A stretch of 64,000 nt of DNA. It comes from Eisenbergiella porci (lineage in GTDB: Bacteria > Bacillota > Clostridia > Lachnospirales > Lachnospiraceae). Positions within the stretch are counted from its first letter, which is position 1; each line of letters opens with the position of its first letter. Below, piece after piece: positions 16,831 to 26,473 of the stretch. The notes beneath the pieces were generated by a model. That model was not told where the DNA came from and did no database searches. It saw only the letters and a list, made by a program, of their open reading frames with translations. Where the stretch lies: the NCBI RefSeq assembly GCF_009696275.1, contig NZ_VUMI01000002.1:62001-126000 (forward strand), given 5' to 3'. The position numbers and the translations under genes were made by a program.

Positions 16831-18015
16831 TTTCATATCCCGGATACAAAAAGCAACCTGATAGGGAAAAAGATCGGCAGTAGTTTTCAGCTCATTGTCC
16901 AGAAGCCTTTTTATGTTCTGGATCCGGTAATTTACCGTGTTCCGGTGGGTGTAGGTGTCCCTGGAAACCCCGATCAGGCTGCGGTCATTTGCGATATAGC
17001 TGCGCAGGGTTTCCACATAGCCGATGGTTTCGCCGCTGCCGGAATGATGAAGCCGGTCATATTCCTCCAGGGGACCAAGCAGCCTGTCGGCATAGTCCTT
17101 TAAAATCTCCGGATCATCGGAGGAAAAGAGGATGCCGAAAAAGCCCATCTGATCAAAGTCAACCACATCCTTTTCCATGCGCAGAGCCATCTGGGCCGCA
17201 ATACGCGCGCGGCCCAGCGCGCGGCTTAAGTTCCGTATGCCGTGGCATTCCGGGCCAATTCCCAGACAAAGCTGCTTCCTTTCAAAGAAATAGGAAAAAA
17301 TGGTCCGGATCTGTAAGGTCAGTTCCGCCACGGATTCCTCCGGGAAATCATTGACGGCCAGGACGTAGTATTCCTTTACGTCCATGAGAAAATAGGGATA
17401 GCGGATTTTCGTCCCGTTTTGCCACAGGCCGAACACGTTTTCCAGCTTCAGCGCGGCCTGGCGGAACAGGACCTTTTCCTCCGCCGTATACTGGGGCTGC
17501 ATATAGAAAAGACGGAAGGTGCCGTCCAGATGGTAGCGTATCCCGATTTCCTCCAGGAAGTCATCAGGGACATCCTTACCCTTGAGAAGCCGTTCAAACA
17601 TGATTCCGTATTGTTCCTCTTTCCTCACCTGCTGCATGATGCGCATGCAGTAATCCTGGGTCAGCTCGGTGATGGAGATTTCCCAGGGCATTTCAAGAAG
17701 GGGAAAATTGTGCGCTTCGCACCAGTCGATAACATCCCGGGGCACCTGCTTGAGATACATTCCCGTGTTGATGATGATGCCGGCGCTTTCCGCCTTTTTC
17801 ATGGAAGCGACCAGATGAAGCAGCCAGCCGTCAATCCGGGCCTTCAGTCCGGTGGTGACAGCCAGCTCCTCTCCGCTGAAACGGTTGATTATTGTTTCAT
17901 CCTCAAGCATGTGCACCCAGCCGATTACGTTGTCCATCCCATTTTTTCCAGCTAAAATGCGCAGCTTATACTTCTCTTTTGTCTCTTCGTAAATTTCCCA
18001 GAATCGGATTGCCAT
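16825..18015 (-). CDS. PucR family transcriptional regulator
   Basis: About 396 residues from ATG 18015, which has GGGGGAAATT upstream; the longer frame to 18042 lacks a site. An N-terminal PucR-type domain (about 1-115, LAGKNGMDNVIGWVHMLEDE) is followed by a GGDEF-like middle (about 180-300) and a C-terminal helix-turn-helix (VSRDTYTHRNTVNYRIQNIK). PucR-like activators control purine, amino acid or phosphotransfer pathways; the target here is unclear. The divergent small gene at 18187 shares its promoter region, which holds two palindromes (18062-18080, 18111-18127) that could be its operators. Confidence 0.85.
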   Translation of the reverse strand: MAIRFWEIYEETKEKYKLRILAGKNGMDNVIGWVHMLEDETIINRFSGEELAVTTGLKARIDGWLLHLVASMKKAESAGIIINTGMYLKQVPRDVIDWCEAHNFPLLEMPWEISITELTQDYCMRIMQQVRKEEQYGIMFERLLKGKDVPDDFLEEIGIRYHLDGTFRLFYMQPQYTAEEKVLFRQAALKLENVFGLWQNGTKIRYPYFLMDVKEYYVLAVNDFPEESVAELTLQIRTIFSYFFERKQLCLGIGPECHGIRNLSRALGRARIAAQMALRMEKDVVDFDQMGFFGILFSSDDPEILKDYADRLLGPLEEYDRLHHSGSGETIGYVETLRSYIANDRSLIGVSRDTYTHRNTVNYRIQNIKRLLDNELKTTADLFPYQVAFCIRDMKL

Positions 18016-18061
18016 ACAATTTCCCCCATGCTTTGATGTCAATGCAGCCAGAACCTCAAAA

Positions 18062-18127
18062 TATGTACTGATAGTACATAAACATGCCGTTTTTTTCAGA
18101 CTACCAGATTATGGACGAAAAGTCCAT
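18062..18127. promoter_or_regulatory. Two operator-like palindromes between pucR-type gene and small gene
   Basis: TATGTACT-GAT-AGTACATA (18062-18080, 8-bp arms) and ATGGAC-GAAAA-GTCCAT (18111-18127, 6-bp arms) lie in the 170-bp divergent spacer, followed by AT-rich promoter-like DNA. Probable binding sites for the PucR-type regulator or another dimeric regulator. Confidence 0.5.
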
Positions 18128-18186
18128 ATAATTATATATTGTAATTGAAAAGGAACGTAAGCAGACGTACCGGAGGAGGTTATGTT

Positions 18187-18363
18187 ATGAACGCATTCAG
18201 CTTTGATATCACAAACAATTCCCTGATTGTTAAGCAGGAAAACATGTACCCGGAATGGGTGACCACAGAGCGTTTTTACAACTGTGAGAACTTCGGACAG
18301 ATATTTGTGAAGGGAGAACCCTTCCTTAGGAAAATGTTAGGAAGAAAACAGAACAAAAGATAA
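18187..18363 (+). CDS. Small conserved-looking protein of unknown function (58 residues)
   Basis: ATG at 18187 follows a very strong GGAGGAGG site (18172-18178). The product is short and polar with aromatic residues (FSFDITNNSLIV, YPEWVTTERFYNCENFGQIF) and a basic tail (RKMLGRKQNKR), no signal peptide and no membrane segment. It is followed by a textbook terminator, and the AT-rich divergent promoter region supports real expression. I do not recognise the family. Its position suggests control by the neighbouring PucR-type regulator. Confidence 0.6.
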   Translation: MNAFSFDITNNSLIVKQENMYPEWVTTERFYNCENFGQIFVKGEPFLRKMLGRKQNKR

Positions 18364-18410
18364 AAATTTGTGCTTTTAATACAAAAAGAGAAAATATTAC
18401 AACGAAAAAT

Positions 18411-18449
18411 AATGCCTCCGGACAGCTGGTGTCCGGAGGCATTATTTTT
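18411..18449 (+). terminator. Strong intrinsic terminator
   Basis: A 14-bp perfect stem AATGCCTCCGGACA/TGTCCGGAGGCATT with a five-base loop, then ATTTTTAT. It ends the small gene transcript. Confidence 0.9.
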
Positions 18450-18560
18450 ATCGGGCGAAGGGAGGGACTCTGTTTCCCGGCAGTAATTTGACCTTGTGAG
18501 CATGGCGGTTGGATATGCCATATATGGCCTTCCATCACAAAACGACCTGAAGGAGCAGGC

Positions 18561-19209
18561 CTAAAAGTGCAGCTTTTTGTACAATTCAGTAAACATATCC
18601 CTGCTTTTAAAGATCAGCAGGCCGGTAAGCATCAGGAAGCTGATGCCGCCGCAGAGCACGGAGAGATATACCACCTGCGCCGCGCCCAGCGCCAGCAGCA
18701 GGGCGGGAAGCAGTCCGATAAGGCCGGCTAAAATGTAATAGATCATATATTCCTGCACTGGCAGCTTCTGCACCTTTGTGATAATCAGCATGGAAAGCTG
18801 GATAAGCATGCAGACCGCAGGAAGCACATAGTCAACGGACCAGCCGTGCCAGCCTGTGCACAGATCCCAGATCACACATACGGTAGGCAGGAGAAGCATC
18901 TGCCAGATGGCGTTTTTCAGCAGGTTATGCCGTTTGAAAAAGCCCAGGGCAAGCGCGAGCCACATGCTCAGGGCGCCGCCGATGACATAGACGGACCAGC
19001 GCAGGGAGGGCGTGAAAATCAGATTCACCATAACCGCTGCGCAGGCAGCGGCGATGCAGGAGAAGGAAAACCACTAACAGGCCTTTGCGCATGACGGACA
19101 GGAAAACCGGATATTTTTCCATGGTTTTATCCAGGGCCGCCTGCAGGGCTTTACCTTCCACAGGCTCCTTTAATTCACAGTAAAAGCGGAAAACCCGCGT
19201 ATCTTTTTT
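18561..19209 (-). pseudogene. Decayed condensation-like/DUF6320 protein gene
   Basis: Two frames of one gene. The upstream piece (19209-19080) reads RVFRFYCELKEPVEGKALQA and KYPVFLSVMRKGLL, similar to the start of the alcohol-acetyltransferase-like proteins that end in DUF6320. The frame then breaks near 19075, and the downstream piece (19070-18561) is a run of four to five membrane spans (VYVIGGALSMWLALALGFF ... YMIYYILAGLIGLLPALLLA) typical of DUF6320. The catalytic condensation core between the two is missing. The gene therefore has an internal deletion with a frameshift and has also lost its own start, being joined to the deleted hydrolase gene upstream. Confidence 0.7.
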
Positions 19210-19811
19210 ATTGCTGGAAATTGATTGATGAGGGTGAGGATTTCCTGTACGTGGTAATATTTGATGCCAAGGGCGAAAAAATCATGCAGCGCATCCTTGA
19301 TTCTGTGGATTTCCACTTCATTTCCGGCTTCCCGGAGCCGTTCTCCGTAGGCTTCCCCTTCATCCCGCAGGGGATCGAACTGGGACGTAAGTATCAGCGT
19401 CCGGGGCTGACGGGAGAGATCCTGTGCAAGGATGGGGGCAAAATAAGGATTCAGCCGGTCGGCCTCCGTACCCTGGTAATATTCCAGATACTGGCAGAGC
19501 TTCTGCCTGGTAAGCAGGAAATCAGTTCCGTTTTCCTGCACGGAGGGGAAAGGGGAGGCTTCCGAGTAATCGCTGTTTACGGCGGGGTAGATCAGGATCT
19601 GCTGCTGCGGCATGAATTCGCCCCCGCCGGGCAGATAGATGCGGGTGGGAACCTCATAGTCTCCATTGTAGATCTTCGTGTCTATGGTCCTGTAAAAACG
19701 CTTCAGCGGATCGATTGCCTTGATATTGGCAAAAGCCCCGGAGGACTGTACGTTAATGTCGCCGTAGGACAGCGCCTTGAGGACGGTGCGCATCGCTTTG
19801 TTGATTGCCAT
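19170..19811 (-). pseudogene. Alpha/beta hydrolase (esterase) gene with internal deletion
   Basis: The frame is open for 213 codons, but the protein is a join of two ends. The N-terminal part runs to YEVPTRIYLP, and the next residues GGGEFMPQQQILIYPAV already belong to the strand after the active site. The usual HGGG oxyanion motif and GDSAGG nucleophile elbow of hormone-sensitive-lipase-type esterases are absent. The acid and base remain (FDPLRDEGEAY; ALHDFFALG). The C-terminus runs on into the next decayed gene. The product is unlikely to be active, although the frame is intact. Confidence 0.75.
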
Positions 19812-20005
19812 CTGTAAGTTTACCCATATTCTGCGCCGCAGAATTCCTTTTCTTACGAAAAGAATAACACCCCGGGCTGGAATTGTAAATGTACGGTCGA
19901 AAAACAGCTAAAAATTTTTGCTTAAATTGCACAAAAGGCTGTCGGTAATTGTCATTATGTGGTACAATTTTAACATAAGAAATTAGAAAACAGGGGGAAA
20001 CATTT

Positions 20006-21214
20006 ATGGCAAAAGAAATGATTGCGATGCTTCTTGCCGGCGGCCAGGGCTCCCGATTGTATGCCCTGACGCAGAAGCTGGCCAAACCTGCAGTTCCTTT
20101 TGGCGGAAAATACCGTATCATCGATTTCCCGTTATCCAACTGCGTGAATTCCGGTATTGATACGGTGGGAATCCTGACCCAGTATCAGCCCATGGTGCTC
20201 AACGAGTACATAGGAAACGGTCAGCCATGGGATTTGGACCGTCTTTACGGCGGAGTGCATGTCCTGCCGCCCTACCAGAAGGCATCCGGATCGGACTGGT
20301 ACAAGGGAACTGCCAATGCGATTTATCAAAACATTCCTTTTATTGAACGCTATAATCCGGAATATGTGATTATTCTTTCAGGAGATCAGATATGCAAGCA
20401 GGATTACAGTGATTTCCTGAGGTTCCATAAGGAAAAGGGCGCGGAATTCAGCGTGGCCGTCATGGAAGTGCCCTGGGAGGAGGCTTCCCGCTTCGGTCTG
20501 ATGGTGGCGGATGAGAACGATAAGATCACCGAATTCCAGGAGAAACCGAAGAATCCCAAATCCAACCTGGCTTCCATGGGTATCTATATTTTCAACTGGG
20601 ACGTGCTTAAGAGGTATCTCATAGAGGATGAGGCGGATCCGGAATCGGAGAATGACTTCGGCAACAACATTATTCCCAGCCTGCTGCGTGATGGCCGTGA
20701 GATGTATGCTTATCATTTCAGCGGATACTGGAAGGATGTGGGAACCATCGCCTCTTTGTGGGAGGCCAATATGGAGGTCCTGGATCCGGAGCACAGCGGA
20801 ATCAACCTGTTTGACGATAACTGGAAAATATACAGCAGGAACAGCGGTATGACCGGCCACAAGATTTCTTCCGAGGCTGAGGTGGAGAATTCCATGATTA
20901 CGGACGGCTGCCGTATCGGCGGCCATGTGAAGCATTCGGTCCTGTTTGCCGGCGTTATTGTGGAGCCTGGCGCAGATGTGGAGGATGCGGTTGTTATGGG
21001 CGGCACGGTGATCAAGGCGGGCGCGGTGGTTAAGCACTGCATCATTGCGGAAAATGTGGTTGTCGGTGAAAATGCCGAAGTGGGCGCCATGCCTGAGGGC
21101 GCGGAAAACGGCGTGGCCACGGTGGGGGCAGGTGTGTATATCGGCGACGGCGCCAAGATAGGCCCCAATGCCATGATCGATCATAATGTAAAGGACGGTG
21201 AAGTAGAATGGTAA
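20006..21214 (+). CDS. glgC: Glucose-1-phosphate adenylyltransferase, catalytic subunit
   Basis: 402 residues. It makes ADP-glucose from glucose 1-phosphate and ATP for glycogen synthesis. The N-terminal nucleotidyltransferase motif [20 protein letters not shown], the [11 protein letters not shown] segment and the C-terminal left-handed beta helix (hexapeptide repeats, [19 protein letters not shown]) are all present. Start after AGGGGGAAA. The stop codon overlaps the start of glgD (ATGGTAA), so the two subunits are translationally coupled, as in other Clostridia. Allosteric control by sugar phosphates is usual for the family. Neither glgA nor glgB is adjacent. Confidence 0.95.
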   Translation: MAKEMIAMLLAGGQGSRLYALTQKLAKPAVPFGGKYRIIDFPLSNCVNSGIDTVGILTQYQPMVLNEYIGNGQPWDLDRLYGGVHVLPPYQKASGSDWYKGTANAIYQNIPFIERYNPEYVIILSGDQICKQDYSDFLRFHKEKGAEFSVAVMEVPWEEASRFGLMVADENDKITEFQEKPKNPKSNLASMGIYIFNWDVLKRYLIEDEADPESENDFGNNIIPSLLRDGREMYAYHFSGYWKDVGTIASLWEANMEVLDPEHSGINLFDDNWKIYSRNSGMTGHKISSEAEVENSMITDGCRIGGHVKHSVLFAGVIVEPGADVEDAVVMGGTVIKAGAVVKHCIIAENVVVGENAEVGAMPEGAENGVATVGAGVYIGDGAKIGPNAMIDHNVKDGEVEW

Positions 21215-22350
21215 ACTCCAATGCAAATGCACTCGGCATCATTTTTCCCAACAGCTATGATTCCCTGGTACCTGAACTGGTTGCGGAGCGTCTGATGGCC
21301 TCCATTCCCTTTGCAGGGCGTTACCGGATGGTTGATTTTGTGTTGTCCAGCATGGTCAATGCCGGAATTGACAACATTTCCGTGATTGTCCGCAAGAATT
21401 ACCATTCTCTTATGGACCATCTGGGTTCCGGGCGTGAATGGGATCTGACCCGTAAAAACGGCGGGCTGAACATCGTCCCCCCCTTTGCGGAAAAAACGGT
21501 GAAGGTCTACAACGGACGTGTGGAGGCGCTGGCAAGCATTCTGGACTTTCTGAAGGATCAGAAGGAAAAATACGTGATTATGTCCGAGGCTAACCTGGCC
21601 GCCAATTTTGATTTCAAGGCCATGCTGAATGCCCATATTGAAAGCGGCGCCGATGTGACCCTGGCCTATGCCCAGGAGGAAATCCCGGAGGGGCTGATCA
21701 AACCCTTCGATGTGAATAAGGATCTGTACTATACCCTGGATATCGAGGACGGACGTGTCAGGGAAATCCAGATCAATCCGGAGGAGCCGGGGATTCAGAA
21801 CCTGTCCCTGAACATCTATATTATTGAAAGGGAGCTGCTGATCAGCCAGATCTCCGCCGCGTTTGTCAGGGGCTATGTGTATTTTGAGCGGGATATCCTG
21901 GCGCCCCAGCTGGATAAGCTGAATGTGCGCGGCTATAAGTTCGGCGGTTATATTGCGCGTATCAGCAGTATTAAGAGCTATTTCGATGAAAATATGAAGC
22001 TTCTGGACGAGGAAAACCTGGACGCGCTCTTCGGCGGCAACCATATTTACACCAAAATCCGTGACGACAACCCGACCCGCTATATAAAAGGAGCGAAGGC
22101 GAAAAATATTATGGCCGCTGACGGCTGTATCATAGAAGGGGAAGTGGAAAACAGCGTTCTCTTCCGTGGCGTCAGGGTAGGAAAGGGCGCAAAGGTAAAG
22201 AACTGTGTGCTGATGCAGGATACCGTGATTGAACCGGGAGTGAATGTGGAATACATTATCTCGGATAAGAATGTGACCATTACTGCCGATAAGGAAATCA
22301 AGGGAACGGACAGCTTCCCTGTTTATGTGGCGAAGTATCAGGTGGTATGA
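21208..22350 (+). CDS. glgD: Glucose-1-phosphate adenylyltransferase, regulatory-type subunit GlgD
   Basis: 380 residues, same fold as GlgC. The catalytic GGxGxRL loop is replaced by [20 protein letters not shown], as expected for GlgD, which is inactive alone and modulates GlgC in Firmicutes. The remaining parts ([18 protein letters not shown]-terminal hexapeptide repeats [20 protein letters not shown]) are intact. It overlaps glgC by 7 bases. Works in the cytosol as a GlgC/GlgD hetero-oligomer. Confidence 0.93.
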   Translation: MVNSNANALGIIFPNSYDSLVPELVAERLMASIPFAGRYRMVDFVLSSMVNAGIDNISVIVRKNYHSLMDHLGSGREWDLTRKNGGLNIVPPFAEKTVKVYNGRVEALASILDFLKDQKEKYVIMSEANLAANFDFKAMLNAHIESGADVTLAYAQEEIPEGLIKPFDVNKDLYYTLDIEDGRVREIQINPEEPGIQNLSLNIYIIERELLISQISAAFVRGYVYFERDILAPQLDKLNVRGYKFGGYIARISSIKSYFDENMKLLDEENLDALFGGNHIYTKIRDDNPTRYIKGAKAKNIMAADGCIIEGEVENSVLFRGVRVGKGAKVKNCVLMQDTVIEPGVNVEYIISDKNVTITADKEIKGTDSFPVYVAKYQVV

Positions 22351-22519
22351 TATCAGGCAGTTATTTGCCGGATATGCGGGCAGGACGGCCTGAATAAACT
22401 GAAAAATGAATCCTGCGGCGGTTTTTTCTTAAACAGCTGCAGGATAGGAAAAAATATCCCGGATTTACTGCGGCGGACATTCCTTTACCGGAAAAGGCCC
22501 TGCAGCCCGGGTATTTTTT

Positions 22520-23147
22520 ATTTACGGAAGGTTTGGCAAAAGGGCTTCCTTTGCCTATGAAGCGCAGCAGGGCTATGTAAATCATGAACTGCGTTTTATC
22601 ATTGCCGCCTCCTGTTCCGGCGTCCAGTTTATGCTTGTGAGCATGGCAGCGCTTATTTACGGCTGCATACACCGGATGAAAACAGGAAAGAAAAAGACTA
22701 TTTGGCTGGCGGGAAGCATGGTATTTTCCTATCTGTTTACTGTTTTTGTCAATGGTAGCCATATATCTGCCGCTTCGGCTGGAGGGTGTTTTGGCCGGAG
22801 GCGGGTGGCTGACGGCACAACGTCTCCATACGCTGATTGGGATTGTGGTTTATTTTATGGCGCTGCTGCTGATTTATCAGGCGGCGGATTTTATGGCGGG
22901 GATAGTTGCAGGGGAGGTAAGACGCCAACGCAGACAAATCAAATGGGCGGTACCGGTATTCTGGTATTTTGCCATCGTACTCGGCATTCCGTTTTTGAAC
23001 GGGGCCCGGGGAAAAAACAGGGATGGATTTGGGGAATATGCGACGCTTGTAATAACTGTGATTGTGGGAATAATTCTGCTTCTTTGGTTAGCTTCTCTGG
23101 CTGACGCAGGCACCGGCAGAGGAGAAGAACTCTTTATGCGGCGGTGA
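22520..23147 (+). pseudogene. Frameshifted membrane protein gene of unknown family
   Basis: Frame 1 (open from about 22450 with no good start) reads YGRFGKRASFAYEAQQGYVN and then a membrane span, ending AGSMVFSYLFTVF at about 22746. Frame 2 continues LSMVAIYLPLRLEGVLAGGG with three more spans to the stop at 23147. The switch lies in a T run (GTTTTTGTC), where one lost T would restore a single protein with about five spans. The start region is also unclear, so the gene may be decayed at both points. A strong terminator follows immediately. I do not recognise the family. Confidence 0.6.
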
Positions 23148-23148
23148 A

Positions 23149-23208
23149 AGCAGCGGCGGCAGGGAGAAATTTTACGGAAGTAAAGTTCTTTCCCTGCCGC
23201 TGTTTTTT
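23149..23208 (+). terminator. Intrinsic terminator
   Basis: GCGGCAGGGA (about 23156-23165) pairs with TCCCTGCCGC (23191-23200), followed by TGTTTTTTAT. It ends the frameshifted membrane protein transcript. Confidence 0.75.
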
Positions 23209-23238
23209 ATGCAGGATTATGCTATATAATATGGGGTA

Positions 23239-23345
23239 AAGTTACTGTTAAGCGGGGCAGCGCATTTACTGTATTGCTCGTAAGAGAGTGATTCAGGGAT
23301 GCCAAAATCCATCGGCGAAGGTGGTTGAGGACGGATTTTGGCTGT
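23239..23345 (+). repeat. MITE-like intergenic repeat, copy B
   Basis: Aligns with the reverse complement of copy A (3331-3475). The shared blocks CAGCGCATTTACTG (23258-23271), GTAAGAGAGTGATTC, and the AAAATCCATC...GGATTTTGG hairpin occur in the same order and spacing. The left terminal repeat is degenerate (GTTACTGTTAAG) and the right end is not clear, so this copy looks older. Confidence 0.65.
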
Positions 23346-23775
23346 ATCAGCGAAGAAACTGGATAGTTTTGGGAAAATACATTTTCGGTTCTATACTGTA
23401 GCTTTTTTCAAGCCTTTTTATAGTTATATGGCATTTGGTTTTACATATTTTTTGATGTAAAAAACAGCTTGCGGGCTGAATGATTTTGTGATAAAGTATT
23501 TTCACGGCGGTTACCATTTCCTGGTAATCCGTTTTTCCATTTCAAAGGCCGTATGTAAGACGGCATCATGGCGAATCAGCCGGTATGAATTCCAATTTTT
23601 ACGGAACAGGTCGGACAAAAGAAGGGAGAGATGCCTATGGACTGAGCTTCTGGTGTATTTTTTGCGCTCATTTTTTGGTTTGGCGCTTAAATATGCTTTT
23701 GGTGCTTAGATTTATTTATCAACCCTTTAAGGGACTTTAGAATCTCAATTTACACAACAATGAAGGAGGTATCCT
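23346..23775. other. Intergenic region before the Ig-repeat surface protein
   Basis: 430 bases of mixed composition. One 73-codon frame lies here without a family match or good start. The end carries the AAGGAGG ribosome binding site of the next gene at about 23762. Probably promoter and leader. Confidence 0.45.
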
Positions 23776-26385
23776 ATGGGATTACAAACGATAAGAAAAA
23801 CAGCCTGGCTGGGGATTATGGCGGGCATTCTATGTCTGGCACTGATAACGGCGGGCCTGGGCGGATTTAAAATATCAGCGGAAGAAGCGGACGGCAGCGT
23901 ATCCGCGTCCATAGTCCATCGACATGAAGGCAGTGAGGAGAACGGAGGAAGCTGCTTCCGGGAACTGTTTCATGAGCATTCCGAGGAGAAGGGATGTTAC
24001 CGTACCGTCAGCTGTACGGTTACCGTACATGGGAACGGCGGCTTCTGGTCGCAGGGGGATGCATACTGCGACTGCCATGGACAGGTACATGAAATCTATC
24101 AGAATGTCATTAAAAAACACAGCGCCTGCGGTGCGGCGGATCAATACACACAGATACATTTTACAGAACACCACGGTCCGGGAACGGACGGCTTCAGAGG
24201 CTACGACAGCACTACGCATACAGATAAAAAACTGGACTGCAGCCATGAAGGCGAGGTGACAGGTTATGAAATGTCCTGCGGTGAAACGGAGGGAGCGGAG
24301 GTTGCGGTATTGACGGTGCGTCCGGATACCACGCAGTGGACAAGAGAAGTGAAGCTGCAAGCAGGGTATGAAATAAAAGGCAGCATTGCGGTTGCCTCCG
24401 ACAGCTTTATCTGGAATAGAGGGGCTCCGTCCGCACAGAATGAATTATCTGTGGAAAGCAACGGAACCTATACCTGCAGGCTGAATGCCGGAAGCAACAA
24501 CAATTCTGCGGAAGCGGAGGTATCTGTTGCTGTCAATAATATAGACAGAAGGGGGCCGGAGATTACGGAGCTTACCTATGCCGGAGACTGGACCGGCGGC
24601 GGTGTGGAGGTAACCGTAAAAGCACAGGACCTCCAGGAAAACGGCAATCCGGGATGCGGAATCGCTGAAGCGGGTTACAGCTTTGACGGGGGAGCCACCT
24701 GGAAGGAGAACATACATACATTTACGGAAAACGGTACTTATCTGATTAAGGTGCGGGATAAACTGGGCAATGAAGGGGAAAAGAGCCTGGTAATTAATAC
24801 GATAGACAACACGGCGCCCAAAATCCATATTGGCTGGGACACCGCGGCTAATGTCCGGGTAAACCGGGTGACAGTCCAGGCCGAGGATCTCCAGCCGGAT
24901 GGCGGAGCGGGAAGCGGCCTGGCAGAGGAACCGTTTTCCTTTGACGGCGGTAAAACCTGGGGAAAAAGCAGCCAAATCGATATCAGGGAAAACGGTACCG
25001 TTACGGTTGCAGTGAGAGACAAAACCGGGAATATAGCAAAGCAGACGATTGATATTCAGAATATCGACACGACCCCGCCGGAATTTACCTTGTCCCTGGA
25101 ACCGGAGGGCTGGAGCTGTGAATGCATCATAGTTGTGGATGCATCGGATAAAAATAATGCCGGCCTGCCGGGGGCCGGTGTAAAAGAATATTCCTGTGAC
25201 GGCGGGAAGACCTGGGCGGAGGATAAAAGGTTACAGGTGAAGGAGAACGGTACCTTTCATATAGCAGTGAGGGATGGCTTCGGCAATCAGGCCACAGGAG
25301 AAATCCGTGTGGCTAATATTGACAGAACCGGCCCAAGGCTCAGTTTTACCCAGAAACCACAGCTATGGCTGTATGGTAAGGCAAGGATTATTCTGGAAGC
25401 GCAGGATTTGCAGCCGGATGGCGCCTCCGGTTGCGGATTGGCCCGAAAGGCCTTTTCAACAGATGGCGAGGAATGGACGGATATAGGAGAATATGAATTC
25501 AGCGAACCGGGCACCTATCATTTTTATGTGAGAGACAGACTGGAAAATATTACGGAAGCTTCATTTACCCTGCGGCGTATGCAGATACCGGACGAGGGCG
25601 GCGACGGAGGAAATCAGGGAGGCGGCGGGAACAGCAACGGCGGCAATGAAGACGGAGCGCCGGACGGCGGCCAAACGGATAATAACGATACGGATAATAA
25701 CGAAACTGTTACTGCGCCTGATGATGGCGGAACAGATAATCCACTATTAGAACCTGACTTATCAGATGAAAAAGGCGCAGGAAAAGAACCCGGAAGAAAA
25801 AAGAAACCGGATAATTCAGATAATAATATGAAGCAGCCGGATCGTAAGCACAAACCGAAGAAAGATAAGCCGGAAAAAGAAACGTATATTGCGGAGGAAA
25901 GAAATGAGGGAGCAGATGAAAAGGTAGTGTCTGCCCTGGAAGAAACGGAAGAGCCGGCGGAATGTATCTGCCTTACCAGATGCAAAAAGAATAATCCGGA
26001 CTGCCCGTTATGCAGCATTAACCCTGAAAACTGCCGCGCAGAGCAAGCAGGCTGGATGAGAATACTGAAGGCGGTGATATGCGCAGCAGTATTTTTACTG
26101 CTTCTTGCAATAGTATTACTGTTTTTTGTCAGGCCGACTCTTCTTTATGAAAAGGGAGAAGATGATAAATATCGCCTGCGTTCGGTAACAAGAATCGGCA
26201 GGAAAAATGGCGTATTTGCAGTAATGCTTGGAGAACTCCGGGATATGCGCTGCGGGACGGGGGAGTTTATGCTCTTATGCGGAATCGTAGAAGGTATTTA
26301 TGAAGGAGAGCTGCTTATTATAATGACAGCTGATGGTGAAAAGAGCGAAAAGGCACTGAAAAGAAAAGTTGAGTTTTTTCTTTGA
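23776..26385 (+). CDS. Membrane-anchored surface protein with four Ig-like repeats
   Basis: 869 residues. A signal peptide (about 1-36) leads to a Cys/His-rich N-terminal domain (about 37-175). Next come four tandem ~90-residue beta-sandwich repeats, each starting with D-x-x-x-P (DRRGPEI, DNTAPKI, DTTPPEF, DRTGPRL) and carrying a FDGGxTW segment and an ENGTYxIxVRDKxGN end. A Gly/Asn/Asp-rich, then Lys/Glu-rich linker (about 605-735) leads to a Cys cluster (CICLTRC...CPLCSINPENC), one membrane span (about 762-791) and a ~78-residue cytosolic tail. The layout suggests a cell-surface adhesion or sensing protein whose tail reports inside. No enzyme motif is seen. Start after AAGGAGG. Confidence 0.85.
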   Translation: MGLQTIRKTAWLGIMAGILCLALITAGLGGFKISAEEADGSVSASIVHRHEGSEENGGSCFRELFHEHSEEKGCYRTVSCTVTVHGNGGFWSQGDAYCDCHGQVHEIYQNVIKKHSACGAADQYTQIHFTEHHGPGTDGFRGYDSTTHTDKKLDCSHEGEVTGYEMSCGETEGAEVAVLTVRPDTTQWTREVKLQAGYEIKGSIAVASDSFIWNRGAPSAQNELSVESNGTYTCRLNAGSNNNSAEAEVSVAVNNIDRRGPEITELTYAGDWTGGGVEVTVKAQDLQENGNPGCGIAEAGYSFDGGATWKENIHTFTENGTYLIKVRDKLGNEGEKSLVINTIDNTAPKIHIGWDTAANVRVNRVTVQAEDLQPDGGAGSGLAEEPFSFDGGKTWGKSSQIDIRENGTVTVAVRDKTGNIAKQTIDIQNIDTTPPEFTLSLEPEGWSCECIIVVDASDKNNAGLPGAGVKEYSCDGGKTWAEDKRLQVKENGTFHIAVRDGFGNQATGEIRVANIDRTGPRLSFTQKPQLWLYGKARIILEAQDLQPDGASGCGLARKAFSTDGEEWTDIGEYEFSEPGTYHFYVRDRLENITEASFTLRRMQIPDEGGDGGNQGGGGNSNGGNEDGAPDGGQTDNNDTDNNETVTAPDDGGTDNPLLEPDLSDEKGAGKEPGRKKKPDNSDNNMKQPDRKHKPKKDKPEKETYIAEERNEGADEKVVSALEETEEPAECICLTRCKKNNPDCPLCSINPENCRAEQAGWMRILKAVICAAVFLLLLAIVLLFFVRPTLLYEKGEDDKYRLRSVTRIGRKNGVFAVMLGELRDMRCGTGEFMLLCGIVEGIYEGELLIIMTADGEKSEKALKRKVEFFL

Positions 26386-26473
26386 TATATCAGTTTATTG
26401 TAATTATATATATAAAAATAAGTAACTTACTATTGCATTGTAGAAAAAATATTAATATAATGGAGGCAATTAA

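Noticed and set aside
23488-23709. 73-codon plus-strand frame before the Ig-repeat gene
   Set aside because: No ribosome binding site or family pattern; composition not coding-like.
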